A stretch of 64,000 bases of DNA from Mesotaenium endlicherianum. Lineage: Eukaryota > Streptophyta > Zygnematophyceae > Zygnematales > Mesotaeniaceae. The notes beneath the pieces were generated by a model. The model had not been told where the DNA came from. It did not search any database and saw nothing but the letters and a program-made list of their open reading frames with translations. The translations under genes and the position numbers were made by a program. Numbering within the stretch: the stretch's first letter is position 1; the number at the start of each line of letters is the position of its first letter. Below are positions 9,783 to 19,899 of this stretch, in pieces. Where the stretch lies: the NCBI GenBank assembly GCA_009602735.1, contig WELA01006669.1, positions 108,799 to 172,798 on the forward strand. Reading direction: 5' to 3'.

Positions 9783-10959
9783 TGCAATGAATGGGTAGTA
9801 TTATCTTCAAGGATAGTAATGTGTGCAAAGTTCTTTCACTTTCATTGTCGATCGTTCGCTAGGATATTAATCTTGGCGAGCCATCGTATTTGTGTGACGC
9901 TTGTTTGATCGCTTATGTCACAAATTTATTTATGCGCCAAGTACAAGTACATGTCACAAAACATTTATTTACAATAACTTATTTTGTTCGGTCTGGGGCC
10001 GTTGGCCTCGGTCCACGTGATCGCTGCTGGCATCTGTATACGCCAGCAGGTAAATTCATAACTTTTTGAGTGACGGGGGGGGCAATCGCACGGGCTCCCT
10101 CTTGCCCGACCGATCTCGCCAGAGGGGTCGGCGGGCTCATTTTCTGGTCGAGGGACCGTATGGGGCCCCCTTTTTGCCCGACCAGGTCCGTTGGGGGCCT
10201 GTTTTGGGCCCCGTTGGGGGCCATTCTAGAGGCTCCTTCTACCCGTCCTCTTTCGCCGACACGGTTGGCAGACCAGCTGTACTTTAAGGTGACCTTTTGA
10301 AAGTCTATTGGGGGCCACTTCTGGCCCCTGCACTGAATCTTCTAGTCGTTTCAAATCACCAGCATATAGAAAAATAAATTTATTAGTTATATTCCACAAT
10401 AGGGAAGCCCGAATTTCTACGAACATTTGTGGCCTTTCCCCAATTAACATCTAGTGGATCTACGTAACTTCTTCAAAGTCCCCCTTTTCACGTGTTTGGT
10501 TAATTTTTTCAATGCGGGATTTGAAGTACTTGATCCCACAGATTGGGGGCCCAAGGTTTACGAGGAACCAGTTGAGCCCACCCTGGTTGACTTTGTGGCC
10601 AAAAGTGATTGTTCATGATAGTCGCCCTCCCACGTGTTCAAGTCAAGTTTTGCAACTTTGTGAGGACTTTGTGTCCCGTTGCACACAAGTAGGTTTGAAT
10701 CAATCAAAACAGTAAGCAGGGGCATTCGGATTTCGAGGAAATATGTGGACTTCCCATGGTTGACTTTTGTGGTCAAGGGCGAGTATCATATTAGTCGCCC
10801 TCATACATGTTAAGTCAAATTGTGCTACCTTATAGGTTTTTTGTTCTTGTTGCAATAAGACGGGCAATTGGAGGACAATATCATATATCTTTTCCACCGA
10901 ACCCACCCATGTTGTGTCTGCTCGTGCCGCGGCATCTCTTGACACAATCGACGGGCATT
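9783..10959. other. Non-coding stretch with diverged tandem units
   Basis: No supported gene. 10070-10300 is a GC-rich patch (GGGGCC-rich). Two diverged units of ~170 bp lie at about 10545-10715 and 10720-10885; both contain a frgment like GGTTGACTTTGTGG followed by TAGTCGCCCTC and AAGTCAA. A weaker third may lie near 10405-10545. The origin is unknown. Confidence 0.4.
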
Positions 10960-10964
10960 TTGCC
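10960..10964. other. Target-site duplication TTGCC, left of element B
   Basis: TTGCC precedes the left LTR and recurs at 19178-19182 right after the other LTR. This 5-bp duplication marks one complete insertion. Confidence 0.9.
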
Positions 10965-11685
10965 TGAAATGAATCGACTTACCAATTAGGCGATTAACAA
11001 TTAATAAGGATTGTTATATCAGCGAGTAATCTTTATGGTATTTTTCGTTAACTGGTTTAACGGCAAAAAGACAACACACTAGCAATGAACAATACTCGTA
11101 AGTCAAATACGAGTAGACTAGCATCAATAATGCAATCAGTAAACTCATACATAAGCAAGGTTAGAAGACAGTGCGTATCAATGGCTTCTCGCCTTGGATT
11201 CAGATCTCTCTCAGTAAGCTGTACAAGAGTGTTGGCCTCATTTCCGAATGCCGAACTCGAGAGCAATGCCTAGCATATGTACATGGAATGAGTTTACTGT
11301 TCAACGGCCAGTGCGATGGCACCGCCTACCCGGGAGTTAACCACGTTGGTAGGACCTCGGTTAACCAAATCCACCGCCATCTCCCATCATCCCGAATCGC
11401 CATCTATCATAGGGATGCCATCTGGCCATTCATTTAGCATATCACACTTAGATGCATATCGAGGCAGTTCGCTGCTACCGAGTACGGATGTCAGCTGGCT
11501 GTCAAAGAATGTGTCAGCAAGCTGACTTAAGTTGACTTCAGCCTGCTACTTTTGGCTGAGTCATTCAACTGATATTAAATATGAAGGCCAGCAGACTGAT
11601 TACTAACTAGAGTTTTGCAGGCTGATGTTAATTAACTCCTATATTTAAATGAATATTTTATCTACCAATATACTGATTCATTACA
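10965..11685 (-). repeat. 3' LTR of element B
   Basis: 721 bp, bounded by TG...CA and matching 18457-19177 throughout. It is followed inward by TCCCTCC, the reverse complement of a GGAGGGA polypurine tract. Confidence 0.92.
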
Positions 11686-12174
11686 ATCCCTCCAACTTAA
11701 CGTGTTGTCGTCTCAACAACATTAAACTTCAGAAGTTTTAAAGAAGGGGACTGAACCTGACCAGCCTCCCCCACTGACTGCCTCTTCAGCCTGTCACCTA
11801 GGGGGTTGTTCCTGGGGCTTCAGGACCAGGAGACGGAGATTTGGACCTAGATGTGGACAGCTCTCTAGGTCTGTCAGCTGGCCTTCTAAAGAACCCCGTT
11901 TGTTGTAAAGTTGGACCTCAAGGAGAACGAACGATGGTAGCCTGCTCTTCACCCACTTGGGTGTTGATCCCCACATAGACAGGCATTCCAGTAGGATGTT
12001 GAAATACATTGGCAAGAGCTACATGCCCCTGAGCGGAGGGGGAGGCCGGCATACCTCTAGCCACCCCGCGTGTCCCTCTTCTGGCACCCTTGTCCCCTGT
12101 GTCTGCTGCCCAGTACAATCAGATCAGCTTCTTCCCCTGCTTGGGCAGGTGGGCTGGGGGAGCGAGTGCAGGGT

Positions 12175-12747
12175 CTAGTTGCCTCCCACAATTGCCGGTA
12201 TTGGGACCGGCTTGTTCTCTGAATCATCTGCAAGATACCAGGCCTGCTCTGCTGTATAGCCCACCATCTTGGCATAATCTTCGTAGAGTACCACGCCAGT
12301 GTGTGTCTCAATATACCTATCCAGTGCTGCAGCTCCTTCCCTCTGTGGCAATGTTGTCTGTTCCAGCTTGTTGATCTCCTGGGCTGCCAGCAATGCTTCC
12401 TTCAGGTTATCAAAGTTTTGGCCACCCACCACAGTATACCTGTAAGTGGCCAAGCTATTTTGCGTGTCTGCTTCAGCCGTTTTCCTTCTCTCCTCCTCTG
12501 CCGCTACCGCTTCTTCTTGTTGTTTCTTCTGTCTCTCCTCCTCAGCTATCCTGAGGTTTTTGGCTTCCTGATCCTTCTTCCTTTGTGTTTCTTCTGCCGC
12601 CTCTTGTTGTCTGCGGATCCTTTCTTGTTCTCTCCTGGTGAGGGACGTCGCCGCCAGCTCCTTCTGGTATTGCTCCATTGTCCTCCTGGCTTCTTCTGCC
12701 TTGCGCTTTCTGTCCTTCTTTTGTGTGGTGGGAGCCATTCTGCACAT
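12175..12747 (-). CDS. Coiled-coil ORF in the 3' position of element B, unknown function
   Basis: An open frame of 190 codons on the element's sense strand, between the chromodomain end and the 3' LTR, where envelope-like or accessory ORFs sit in some LTR elements. The first ~110 residues are a highly charged Glu/Lys/Arg/Gln helix (long coiled coil); the C-terminal ~75 residues are a more globular segment with ETHTGVVLYEDYAKMVGYT. No signal peptide or membrane helix is visible, which argues against an envelope. The gag of B also begins with an Ala/Glu-rich coil, so a gag-derived or capsid-binding role is conceivable but not shown. It is open while pol is broken, which is worth noting. Confidence 0.55.
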   Translation of the reverse strand: MCRMAPTTQKKDRKRKAEEARRTMEQYQKELAATSLTRREQERIRRQQEAAEETQRKKDQEAKNLRIAEEERQKKQQEEAVAAEEERRKTAEADTQNSLATYRYTVVGGQNFDNLKEALLAAQEINKLEQTTLPQREGAAALDRYIETHTGVVLYEDYAKMVGYTAEQAWYLADDSENKPVPIPAIVGGN

Positions 12748-13000
12748 GTAACCACGGCACGAGTTAGTAGGATATTGACCTTTGTCATAGGAGTTGCAGG
12801 AAGGGAGTGAGTTCGTATTAGAATGGTATATTCAAACCTGTTTACCTTACAGGGTGATTGCTAGGAGTTGACGTAGTTGCGGTGCGCTAGACATATACGT
12901 ATGAATGTGTTTTCAGGTGTGTTAAGTGATGTATTGCTTTGCGAGGCCTTTATTCCTTCAGCCAAAGGTGCTTTATGTGGGCTAGGCTGTCCTCTATGTC

Positions 13001-13077
13001 ACTATGCGGACACTTAGGATTCACATAACCGTCCCATTTGTTACTATGCGGACACTTAGGATTCACATAACTGTCCC
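13001..13077. repeat. Tandem duplication of ~35 bp in element B
   Basis: ACTATGCGGACACTTAGG followed by ATTCACATAAC-GTCCC occurs at 13001-13035 and 13043-13077, in the non-coding gap between pol and the extra ORF. Confidence 0.85.
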
Positions 13078-13185
13078 TTAACTGTCCCTTTTTCGCTCTC
13101 GCACACTAACTGTCATATATTTTCCCCTCCAATTTAAATGGAGACAGGACCGCCTGTCACCTTCCCGTGTCAACTGAAATGACAG

Positions 13186-13635
13186 TTATGGAGGGGCTCC
13201 AGCCGCCCAAAGGTGGAACCGTTTCAACGCCCCTTTGGCATTGGTCAAATGGTCCTTAAAGTCCCAAGTGTCCCCAGAGGCATCGTAACCCTTCCATCGA
13301 ATGAGGTACTTCATGACATATTTAGATGATCGACGGACCGAGCGCGCGTCTAAAATCTCCTCAACCTCATATTCCTCAGGGTCACCGTCCTGGACAGCGG
13401 GGACCGGTCCCGGTTGGACAGGTAACCGACCTGTGAACAGTGTGTCCCCTTTGATGTATGGTTCAAGGAAGGAAACGTTAAAGATTGGGTGACCCTTGTA
13501 TTCTGCTGACATGTTTAGTTTGTAAGCATTCTGACCGACACGGCGCACCACCAAATATGGACCAACCCAGACAGGACCAAGCTTTTTCTTGACCACACCA
13601 GGGAGGTACAGGTGCTGAGAATGCAGTTTGACCAA
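13186..13635 (-). pseudogene. Integrase C-terminus and chromodomain of element B
   Basis: The frame reads the integrase GPY/F-type module (KLGPVWVGPYLVVRRVG...AYKLNM), the FNVSFLEPY linker and then a chromodomain with EEYEVEEILDARSVR and YLIRWKGYDASGDTWDF. The aromatic cage positions Y, W and W are visible. Chromodomains of chromoviruses guide integration to methylated-histone chromatin. The frame is offset from the integrase core (13795-14799) by a stop and frameshift near 13640-13795. Confidence 0.85.
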
Positions 13636-13794
13636 ATCGCCTTCACAAAAGGTCAGCTCTCGACGGTGCTGATTAGCGTACTTTTGTTGGTTTTTTTGGG
13701 CTTTGTGCAGATTTTGGTGGACTTCTGACAGGGTGTCAGCAAACTCCTGAGTTATCTGGAGGGAGATCGGATTGTCAATCCCTTCAGGGTGAGT

Positions 13795-14799
13795 TTAAGA
13801 CTCCCCTAGGATATCTAACAGAGACTTAGGGACTCTACCCAGGCTGAGTTCAAAAGGAGTCTTGCCCGTTGACGCGTGCACCGCACTGTTGACCGCAAAC
13901 TGAATTTGAGGCAACAGGTCATCCCAATTATCTTGTTTTTGGTTAATATATGCTCTCAGCACCTCCTGCAGAACTCGGTTAGTTCTTTTGGTCTGCCCAT
14001 CAGTCTGAGGGTGGTTAGCTGTGCTGAGCAGCTGTTTGACTCCCATTAACCCCATTAAAGCTCGCCAAAACTTAGAGGTAAATTTTGAGTCTCTGTCTGA
14101 GATGATATTAGAGGGAAGCCCATGTTGGCATACTACATGGTTGTAGAATCGTCTCGCTGTTTTAAGTGCAGTTACTTTGACAGTTGTGGGAATGAAAATG
14201 ACCATTTTTGTCAGTTTATCCACGACTACCAGTATCGAATCATGCCCATTGGCTGTTCTTGGCAGTATGACCACCCAGTCCATGGATATAGTTTCCCAGC
14301 GTCCAGCTGGGATGAGGAGTGGTTGCAAGAGACCTCCGGGTGGTGTGTGCCTAGACTTATTTCTCTGACACTGGTCACAGGACTTGACATATTTCAAGAC
14401 CTCCCGGGGTGACCCCTCCCAATGATAATGTTTTGCCAGTTTGCCAACAGTTTTGGCCTGCCCCAAATGTCCACCCAGGAGACTGTCATGAGCTTGACTC
14501 AGTAAGAGAGACCTTATTTCCGAATTATTAGGAATGACCAGCTTCAGCCTGCCTGAAGTGGTTTCAGTCACCCAGACCCCTCCCTTGAGCTTATACCCGA
14601 GTGCAGTAGCACGACACACACCAGTAGTGGGGCTGGGCTCAAATGTTGGGTCAGAAAGGTAGGCTTTCCTAAGTTGTTCAAGGAAGGACTTTTTCACCTT
14701 TAGTGAAGTTAGTGCACACAGGACTTTATCTACAGCATGCTGACTAAAGTTCCTTTCTTGCAAGTCAGGTCTTTTAGAGAGTGCTTCAGCAGGATTCAA
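13795..14799 (-). pseudogene. Integrase of element B
   Basis: HHCC zinc domain (AHDSLLGGHLG..., CDQCQRNKS) followed by the catalytic core: MDWVVILP (first Asp), IISDRDSKF (second Asp) and HPQTDGQTKRTN. The third acidic position of DD35E reads Lys, not Glu, so the core looks inactivated, as in element A. The frame is otherwise open for 334 codons and ends in LLDILGES. It inserts the cDNA into chromatin in active relatives. Confidence 0.85.
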
Positions 14800-14809
14800 C
14801 TTCCCTGGT

Positions 14810-15409
14810 TTAGTTGATCTGGACTTGGAACTGCTCCGGCATCTGGCTCCAGCGGTTCTCTCTCCTCGACAGCTTGGACTTCTTCTGAAAGTGGGTCAGA
14901 GCTAGATGATCTGTAATCACCTTAAAGGCTTTACCATGTAAGTATGCTCTCCACTGTTTGAGTACATGAATGATAGCTAGCAGCTCTTTATCATGCACTG
15001 AGTAATTAATCTCTGCTGGATTAAATTTCATAGACTCATACAACACAGGGTGCCACTCCTGCCGTACCTTACCATCCTTTGTGGTTTTGTCAGCAGGCTG
15101 CAACAAAATAGCACCCATGGCAAAGTCAGAGGCATCAGTAACCACCTGCACCGGTTTGCTGGGGTCATACACGGCTAGCACTGGGGCAGAACAAAGGGCA
15201 TCTTTAAGGGTCTGGAAGGCAGCCTGCTGCTCTTCCCCCCACACATACCCTATGTCCTTCATAGTAAGGTCAGTCAGTTTACTGGCCTTTGTTGAATAAT
15301 TCTCAATAAACCTCCTATAGTAGTTAGCCAACCCGAGGAAGGACCTAACTTCAGAGACAGACTGTGGTACTGGCCAGTCCCTTATGGTCTGGACTTTCTT
15401 AGGATCCAC
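14810..15409 (-). pseudogene. RT connection and RNase H of element B
   Basis: Contains the [17 protein letters not shown] block joining RT to RNase [17 protein letters not shown] (first RNase H Asp), a [14 protein letters not shown] helix with its Glu, and [11 protein letters not shown]. It is separated from the RT N-terminus by frame damage at 15410-15767, where FLDD is followed by a TAA. The stop at 14810 separates it from the integrase frame. Confidence 0.85.
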
Positions 15410-15766
15410 ACTGATGCCGTCTTTACTGACAACGTGGCCTAAGAATTAAATACTTTCTTTAAAGAAATCACACTTGCTTATTTTAGTATATAAGTGATTT
15501 GTTCTGAGAGTGTCCAGGACTGTTTTTAAGTGTCCAGCGTAATGCTTCATCTTTAGAGAAAATTTAAATATCATCTAGGAAAACTTGCACAAATTTATCC
15601 AAATAAGGCCTGAAAATGTCATTCATAGCACCCATGAAGGTCGCAGGAGCATTAGTCAGTCCAAATGGCATCACGTTGAACTCATAGTGTCCATAACGTG
15701 TACGGAAAGCAGTCTTGTGTTCATCCCCTTCAGCAATTCAGATGTGATGATAACCACTCTTGAGAT

Positions 15767-16816
15767 CTATCTTACTGAACACCTTAGCACCAAACAGGGT
15801 ATCAAGCAAGTCATTGATCTGGGAAAAGTATACTTGTTCTTTACTGTAATTTTGTTCAGAGCTCTGTAATCCACACACATCCGCATATTGCCATCCTTTT
15901 TCTTAACAAATAGGATGGGTGCGCCGTAAGGTGATTTACTGGGAGAAATATAACCATTTTCCTCAAGCTCTGCAATCTGTGTTTTCAACTCCTCGCTCTC
16001 CACATAGGACAAGCCATAAGTGCGTTGCCAAGGTGGCTGACTCCCAGGAAGTAAATCAATCCTATGATCTACTTCTCTCTTAGGGGGTAGTCCTGGAGGC
16101 ATATTAAATACGTTCGTGTACTGAGCAACAATTTTTGCAGCAGTAGGGTGCTCCGGAGGGCTTACCTTTTTTTCCACCACTTCTTCAGGTTGAGGAGGTA
16201 CCTCTCTTAGCAGCAGACAGAACATTCTGTCTTCCTTCTGGTTCCAGCTTTTGACGAACTCCATTGCATTCAGCAACTTGCATCCTTCTGGAAGCCTCTT
16301 CTTTTCCTTCATTTGCCATCCACACAGGACAAGAGGAAGAGCACTGGTGGGTGCCAAGTCAGTCTGCCCATCATTGGCTCCTCTCACTTTAACTGTACCT
16401 CTGCTCCAACACACTTCAGCTTGATGTCTATTAAGCCAGGACCTGCCTAGCACGAGATCATAAAAGACAGTGTTGAGTACCTCAAATGTAAGCATTTCAG
16501 TTAGAACTACAATGCCAGGACCAAACCGGACCTCAATAGGCTTGGTTATAATTCCTCCCGGGATACTTGAGTCATCTCCAAGGAATATTTTTCTATTCCC
16601 TTGGGTGACAGTAGGCAGCCTTAGCCGCTTAACTAAGTCCTTGTGGATAAAAGTATGTGACACCCCTCCGTCAACAAATGCCCTTACCTTCCTACCTGCA
16701 ATCATGCAATGCAGTAGGATATGGGGGACTGTCTTTTCCTGACTTTCGCATTGTTCTCCTGACTTAGCAAAGAAATGTTGGACATCAGGTGGAACAAGAG
16801 CATCCAAAATGTGCAC
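15767..16816 (-). pseudogene. Protease and RT N-terminal half of element B
   Basis: The first part is a retropepsin whose active site reads [10 protein letters not shown], where DSG/DTG is expected, so the central residue is lost; the [11 protein letters not shown] strand supports the fold. RT begins at [19 protein letters not shown] and [19 protein letters not shown]. Beyond 15767 the palm continues in other frames, including FLDD near 15575. Gag lies upstream in near-continuous order. Confidence 0.85.
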
Positions 16817-16966
16817 TCTTTGGATGTCTATATTGCTAATGGTCTCCTTTATCTGGTTGTCAGGGCATGCATAGTGAATCCAGTTCAGCAGGACCCATAA
16901 TACCTGCTACGAGGGCAGCTAGTGACGACTCACTATCTCTAGCATCCTCACAGTCAGTAGACTGGA

Positions 16967-18307
16967 TTACTGACTGTTGTTGTCTTTTAAAGGCTGGTCT
17001 TTTCTCTCGACTTTTGGGAGGTGCTTGTCTGGACACTGCTCTCTGAAGTGACCTGGCTGCTGGCAATGGAAGCAAATCGATTTTACTGAGGCTGGTCTCG
17101 TCTTAGTCCTACCACCACCTCTTCCATAGCCGCCTTGAGGGAAACCACCTCTACCTCTAGACTGTATGGCATTATACTCATACTCATATCCATCACCCTG
17201 ATCATCCTCAATTGCATTGTAGAAACCGTGGGGCTTTTTGACAATCTTAGACACCAAAGCATTACTCTGGCGCTTGTGATTGAACTGTTGCTGATCCCAG
17301 GCATCAGCATCCTGGATCAAGTCAGCCAGTTTCTCATACTTCTTCTCAGCAAAATGACCAGAGACTTCGGATTTCAAGCCATACCTGAAGTATGCTATCC
17401 TATACCGTTCTGGCAAGTCTGGCTGTTTCATCATGTTCTCTTGGAACTTTTGAGCAAACTCAGCAACTGAAGTGGTCTGCTTCAGTGTCAGGGAAATCAT
17501 CGCATAGATAGCTTTCTTGTGCTGATTGATGACATCAAACTTCTCATGCAACTTCTCGACAAACTCTACCCACATAGGGTCACTGAGTTGCTGAGCCTTA
17601 CGCTCTCCTTTCCAGTATAGCCACCAGTCTGCGGCACTGCCTTTCAGTAGCGCACCCGTATGCCTGACCTTCTCGTAATCTTGCAGTTCTGGGTAGTTCT
17701 CCAGCCACTGCTCAACATCCGCGAGAAACTTGATCAGGTAATATTTTCTGTTTCTCTCGGGATCATATTCCTGGGGAGGTTTCGGCTTACTAGGCTCTCG
17801 GCCACCACCACTAGTGGTTTGAGAACCCAGTTGGTCTCTGTCCCGCAGTAGAGATATTATGATCCTTTTGTCCTCCTGCTGGGACTGATACATGGTCGCC
17901 ATTTGCGACTGCATTTGAACGAACAATGATCTCAAGTCTACACTCTGGGGTGGTAGATTAGCAAATGCAGCAGCAGCATTGGCATCTACTCGCTGAGTAG
18001 TGTCCTCAACAATCCCTCTTGCTCCTGCAGCAGCAATTCTTGCCGCATTCAGCCGGTCACGTATTTGACCTAGGGGTACATTGAGTTGTACAGCAGGAGG
18101 TGGGTTCAGAACATTGGCCTTGGATGCCATAAGTTCTTCGACAGTGCGCTCGTCAGCTGGCTGTCCTTCCCTCCTTTCTGTATCTTCAACGGCCTTTGCT
18201 ATTTGTTCAGCTTTTAATCTGGCTCTCTCCTCCTCAGCTTGCTGTGCTGCGATTGCGGCAATAGCAGCTGCTTCATCTGCAGCCTCTCTAGCTGCAGTAT
18301 CTGCCAC
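16967..18307 (-). pseudogene. Gag of element B
   Basis: 446 codons open. The N-terminal ~65 residues form an Ala/Glu-rich helix. The middle is a Ty3-type capsid domain with LKGSAADWWLYWKG, LHEKFDVINQHKKA and TTSVAEFAQKFQE; then an RGRGG-type basic, Gly-rich patch. A CCHC knuckle CFHCQQPGHFREQCP (C-x2-C-x4-H-x4-C) binds RNA. The start is the first Met of a long open frame ~150 bp inside the 5' LTR. The end is probably displaced: homologous sequence at 63030-63165 implies gag once ran ~110 bp further, so the stop at 16967 reflects a frameshift. Confidence 0.88.
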
Positions 18308-18443
18308 TGCTTCGAAATAGGTACGGGTTCCCGCTACATGGCTTTCCGCCTGGTTTTTGACATTCTCGTTATCCTGGTTCTATGTCTCGGGAGTTGCTAG
18401 TTTGAGACCTTGTCCTTACCATACAAAGAAGACTGTGATAACT

Positions 18444-18455
18444 GCTCCGATACCA
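18444..18455 (-). other. Primer-binding site of element B (initiator tRNA-Met type)
   Basis: On the minus strand TGGTATCGGAGC follows one base after the 5' LTR. It differs at one position from the common plant iMet site TGGTATCAGAGC. Confidence 0.88.
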
Positions 18456-18456
18456 C

Positions 18457-19177
18457 TGAAATGAATCGACTTACCAAATAGGCGATTAACAATTAATAAA
18501 GATCTTTATATCAGCAAGTAATCTTTATGGTATTTTCCGTTAACTGGTTAAACGGCAAAGGACGACACAATAGCAACGAACAATACTTGTAAGTCAAATG
18601 CGAGTAAACTAGCATCAATAATGCAAATCAGTAAGCTCATACATAAGCAAGGTTAGAAGACAGTGCGTATCAATGGCTTCTCGCCTTGGATTCAGATCTC
18701 TCTCAATAAGCTGTACAAGAGAGTTGGCCTCGTTTCCGAATGCCGAACTCGAGAGCAATGCCTAGCATATGTACATGGAATGAGTTTACTGTTCAACGGC
18801 CAGTGCGATGGCACCGCCTACCCGGGAGTTAACCACGTTGGTAGGACCTCGGTTAACCAAATCCACCGCCATCTCCCATCATCCCGAATCGCCATCCATC
18901 ATAGGGATGTCATCTGGCCATTCATATAGCATATCACACTTAGATGCATATCGAGGCAGTTCGCTGCTACCGAGTACGAAAGTCAGCTGGCTGTCAAAGA
19001 ATGTGTCAGCAAGCTGACTTAAGTTGACTTCAGCCTGCTACTTCCGGCTAAGTCATTAAACTGATATTAAATATAAAGGCCAGCAGAATGATTACTAACT
19101 AGAGTTCAGCAGGCTGATGTTAATTAACTACTATATTTAAATGAATATTATATCTACCAATATACTGATTCATTACA
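18457..19177 (-). repeat. 5' LTR of element B
   Basis: 721 bp, TGAAATGAATC to GATTCATTACA on the plus strand, followed by TSD TTGCC (19178-19182). It holds the promoter by position; I do not assign a specific TATA box. Confidence 0.92.
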
Positions 19178-19899
19178 TTGCCCGAAGGTCTTTTCCACGA
19201 CATTGTCGTGATTGTTCTCATTCTACGAGAATTGAGTCAATCAAGCATTTTATAAACCGCCGCAGAGTCGTCACGATATGGTCACGTCTTGACCAGATTC
19301 GACATGTTGTTTTGACTTTGAATTCTTGAATTATTTTGATCCGTTCCCCTTCTCTTTCTTCATCCTTTGACGTGATGCTTTTGCATCTGTTTTATCTCGT
19401 CGGTTTGTGATCCACCCCTCCCACATGGATTTGAGTTTGAAAGCAATAAGAGAATTGCCCCGCTTCTCACAATGCTCACTCAAATCATGTCAAGGTTTGC
19501 ATTGCATTTTACTTAATAAGGGCCAATTGTCTTCGATTCTTATTAGACAATCGCCAAAATCTGCATATTTTTACAATTTTTGTCTTCGCATTGTCGATAA
19601 GTCCATTCATTTTGGGCTAGTCTATGCACTGCAAGAGCTTTAGGTTGCGACCTCTCGCATTCGTTTTGTTGTGTTGGCATATGATTGTGTAGCCCCCTCA
19701 TGTGACATTAAGTGCGCTCAAGTGTCGTGCGAAGGGATCACATCAATTGTGCGCGTTTCGCACGCGCATCTGCATTGGTATCCGTGGGAAGCTTCGTGTT
19801 GCTATTACGTACGACATCATCATAGCGTTGCGAAAGTTTTTCAGTCTCAAGTTCTCCAACGTCCAAAGATTCATCATCTTGTATGGCACCGTTCAGTGG

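Larger units (their letters stand above)
10965..19177 (-). mobile_element. Element B: complete Ty3/gypsy chromovirus-like element with extra ORF
   Basis: Two 721-bp LTRs (10965-11685, 18457-19177) start TGAAATGAATC and end GATTCATTACA, so the ends form an inverted repeat. TSD TTGCC lies outside both. The primer-binding site is at 18444-18455. On the minus strand the order is gag, protease, RT, RNase H, integrase, a chromodomain-like tail and then an additional coiled-coil ORF. By eye the LTRs differ at roughly 35 positions (~95% identity), so the insertion is older than D1. The coding parts carry stops and frameshifts. Confidence 0.93.

Noticed and set aside
12175-12747. Envelope gene making element B a retrovirus-like element
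   Set aside because: No signal peptide, transmembrane helix or glycosylation-rich ectodomain; the product is a charged coiled coil.
12301-12810. Plus-strand open frame with a hydrophobic, Leu/Cys-rich product that looks like a membrane protein
   Set aside because: It is the antisense of the charged coiled-coil ORF of element B; GAG/AAG-rich sense codons give CTC/CTT (Leu) on the other strand.
13001-13077. CRISPR-like repeat array
   Set aside because: Only two units with a 7-bp gap, in a eukaryotic retroelement.
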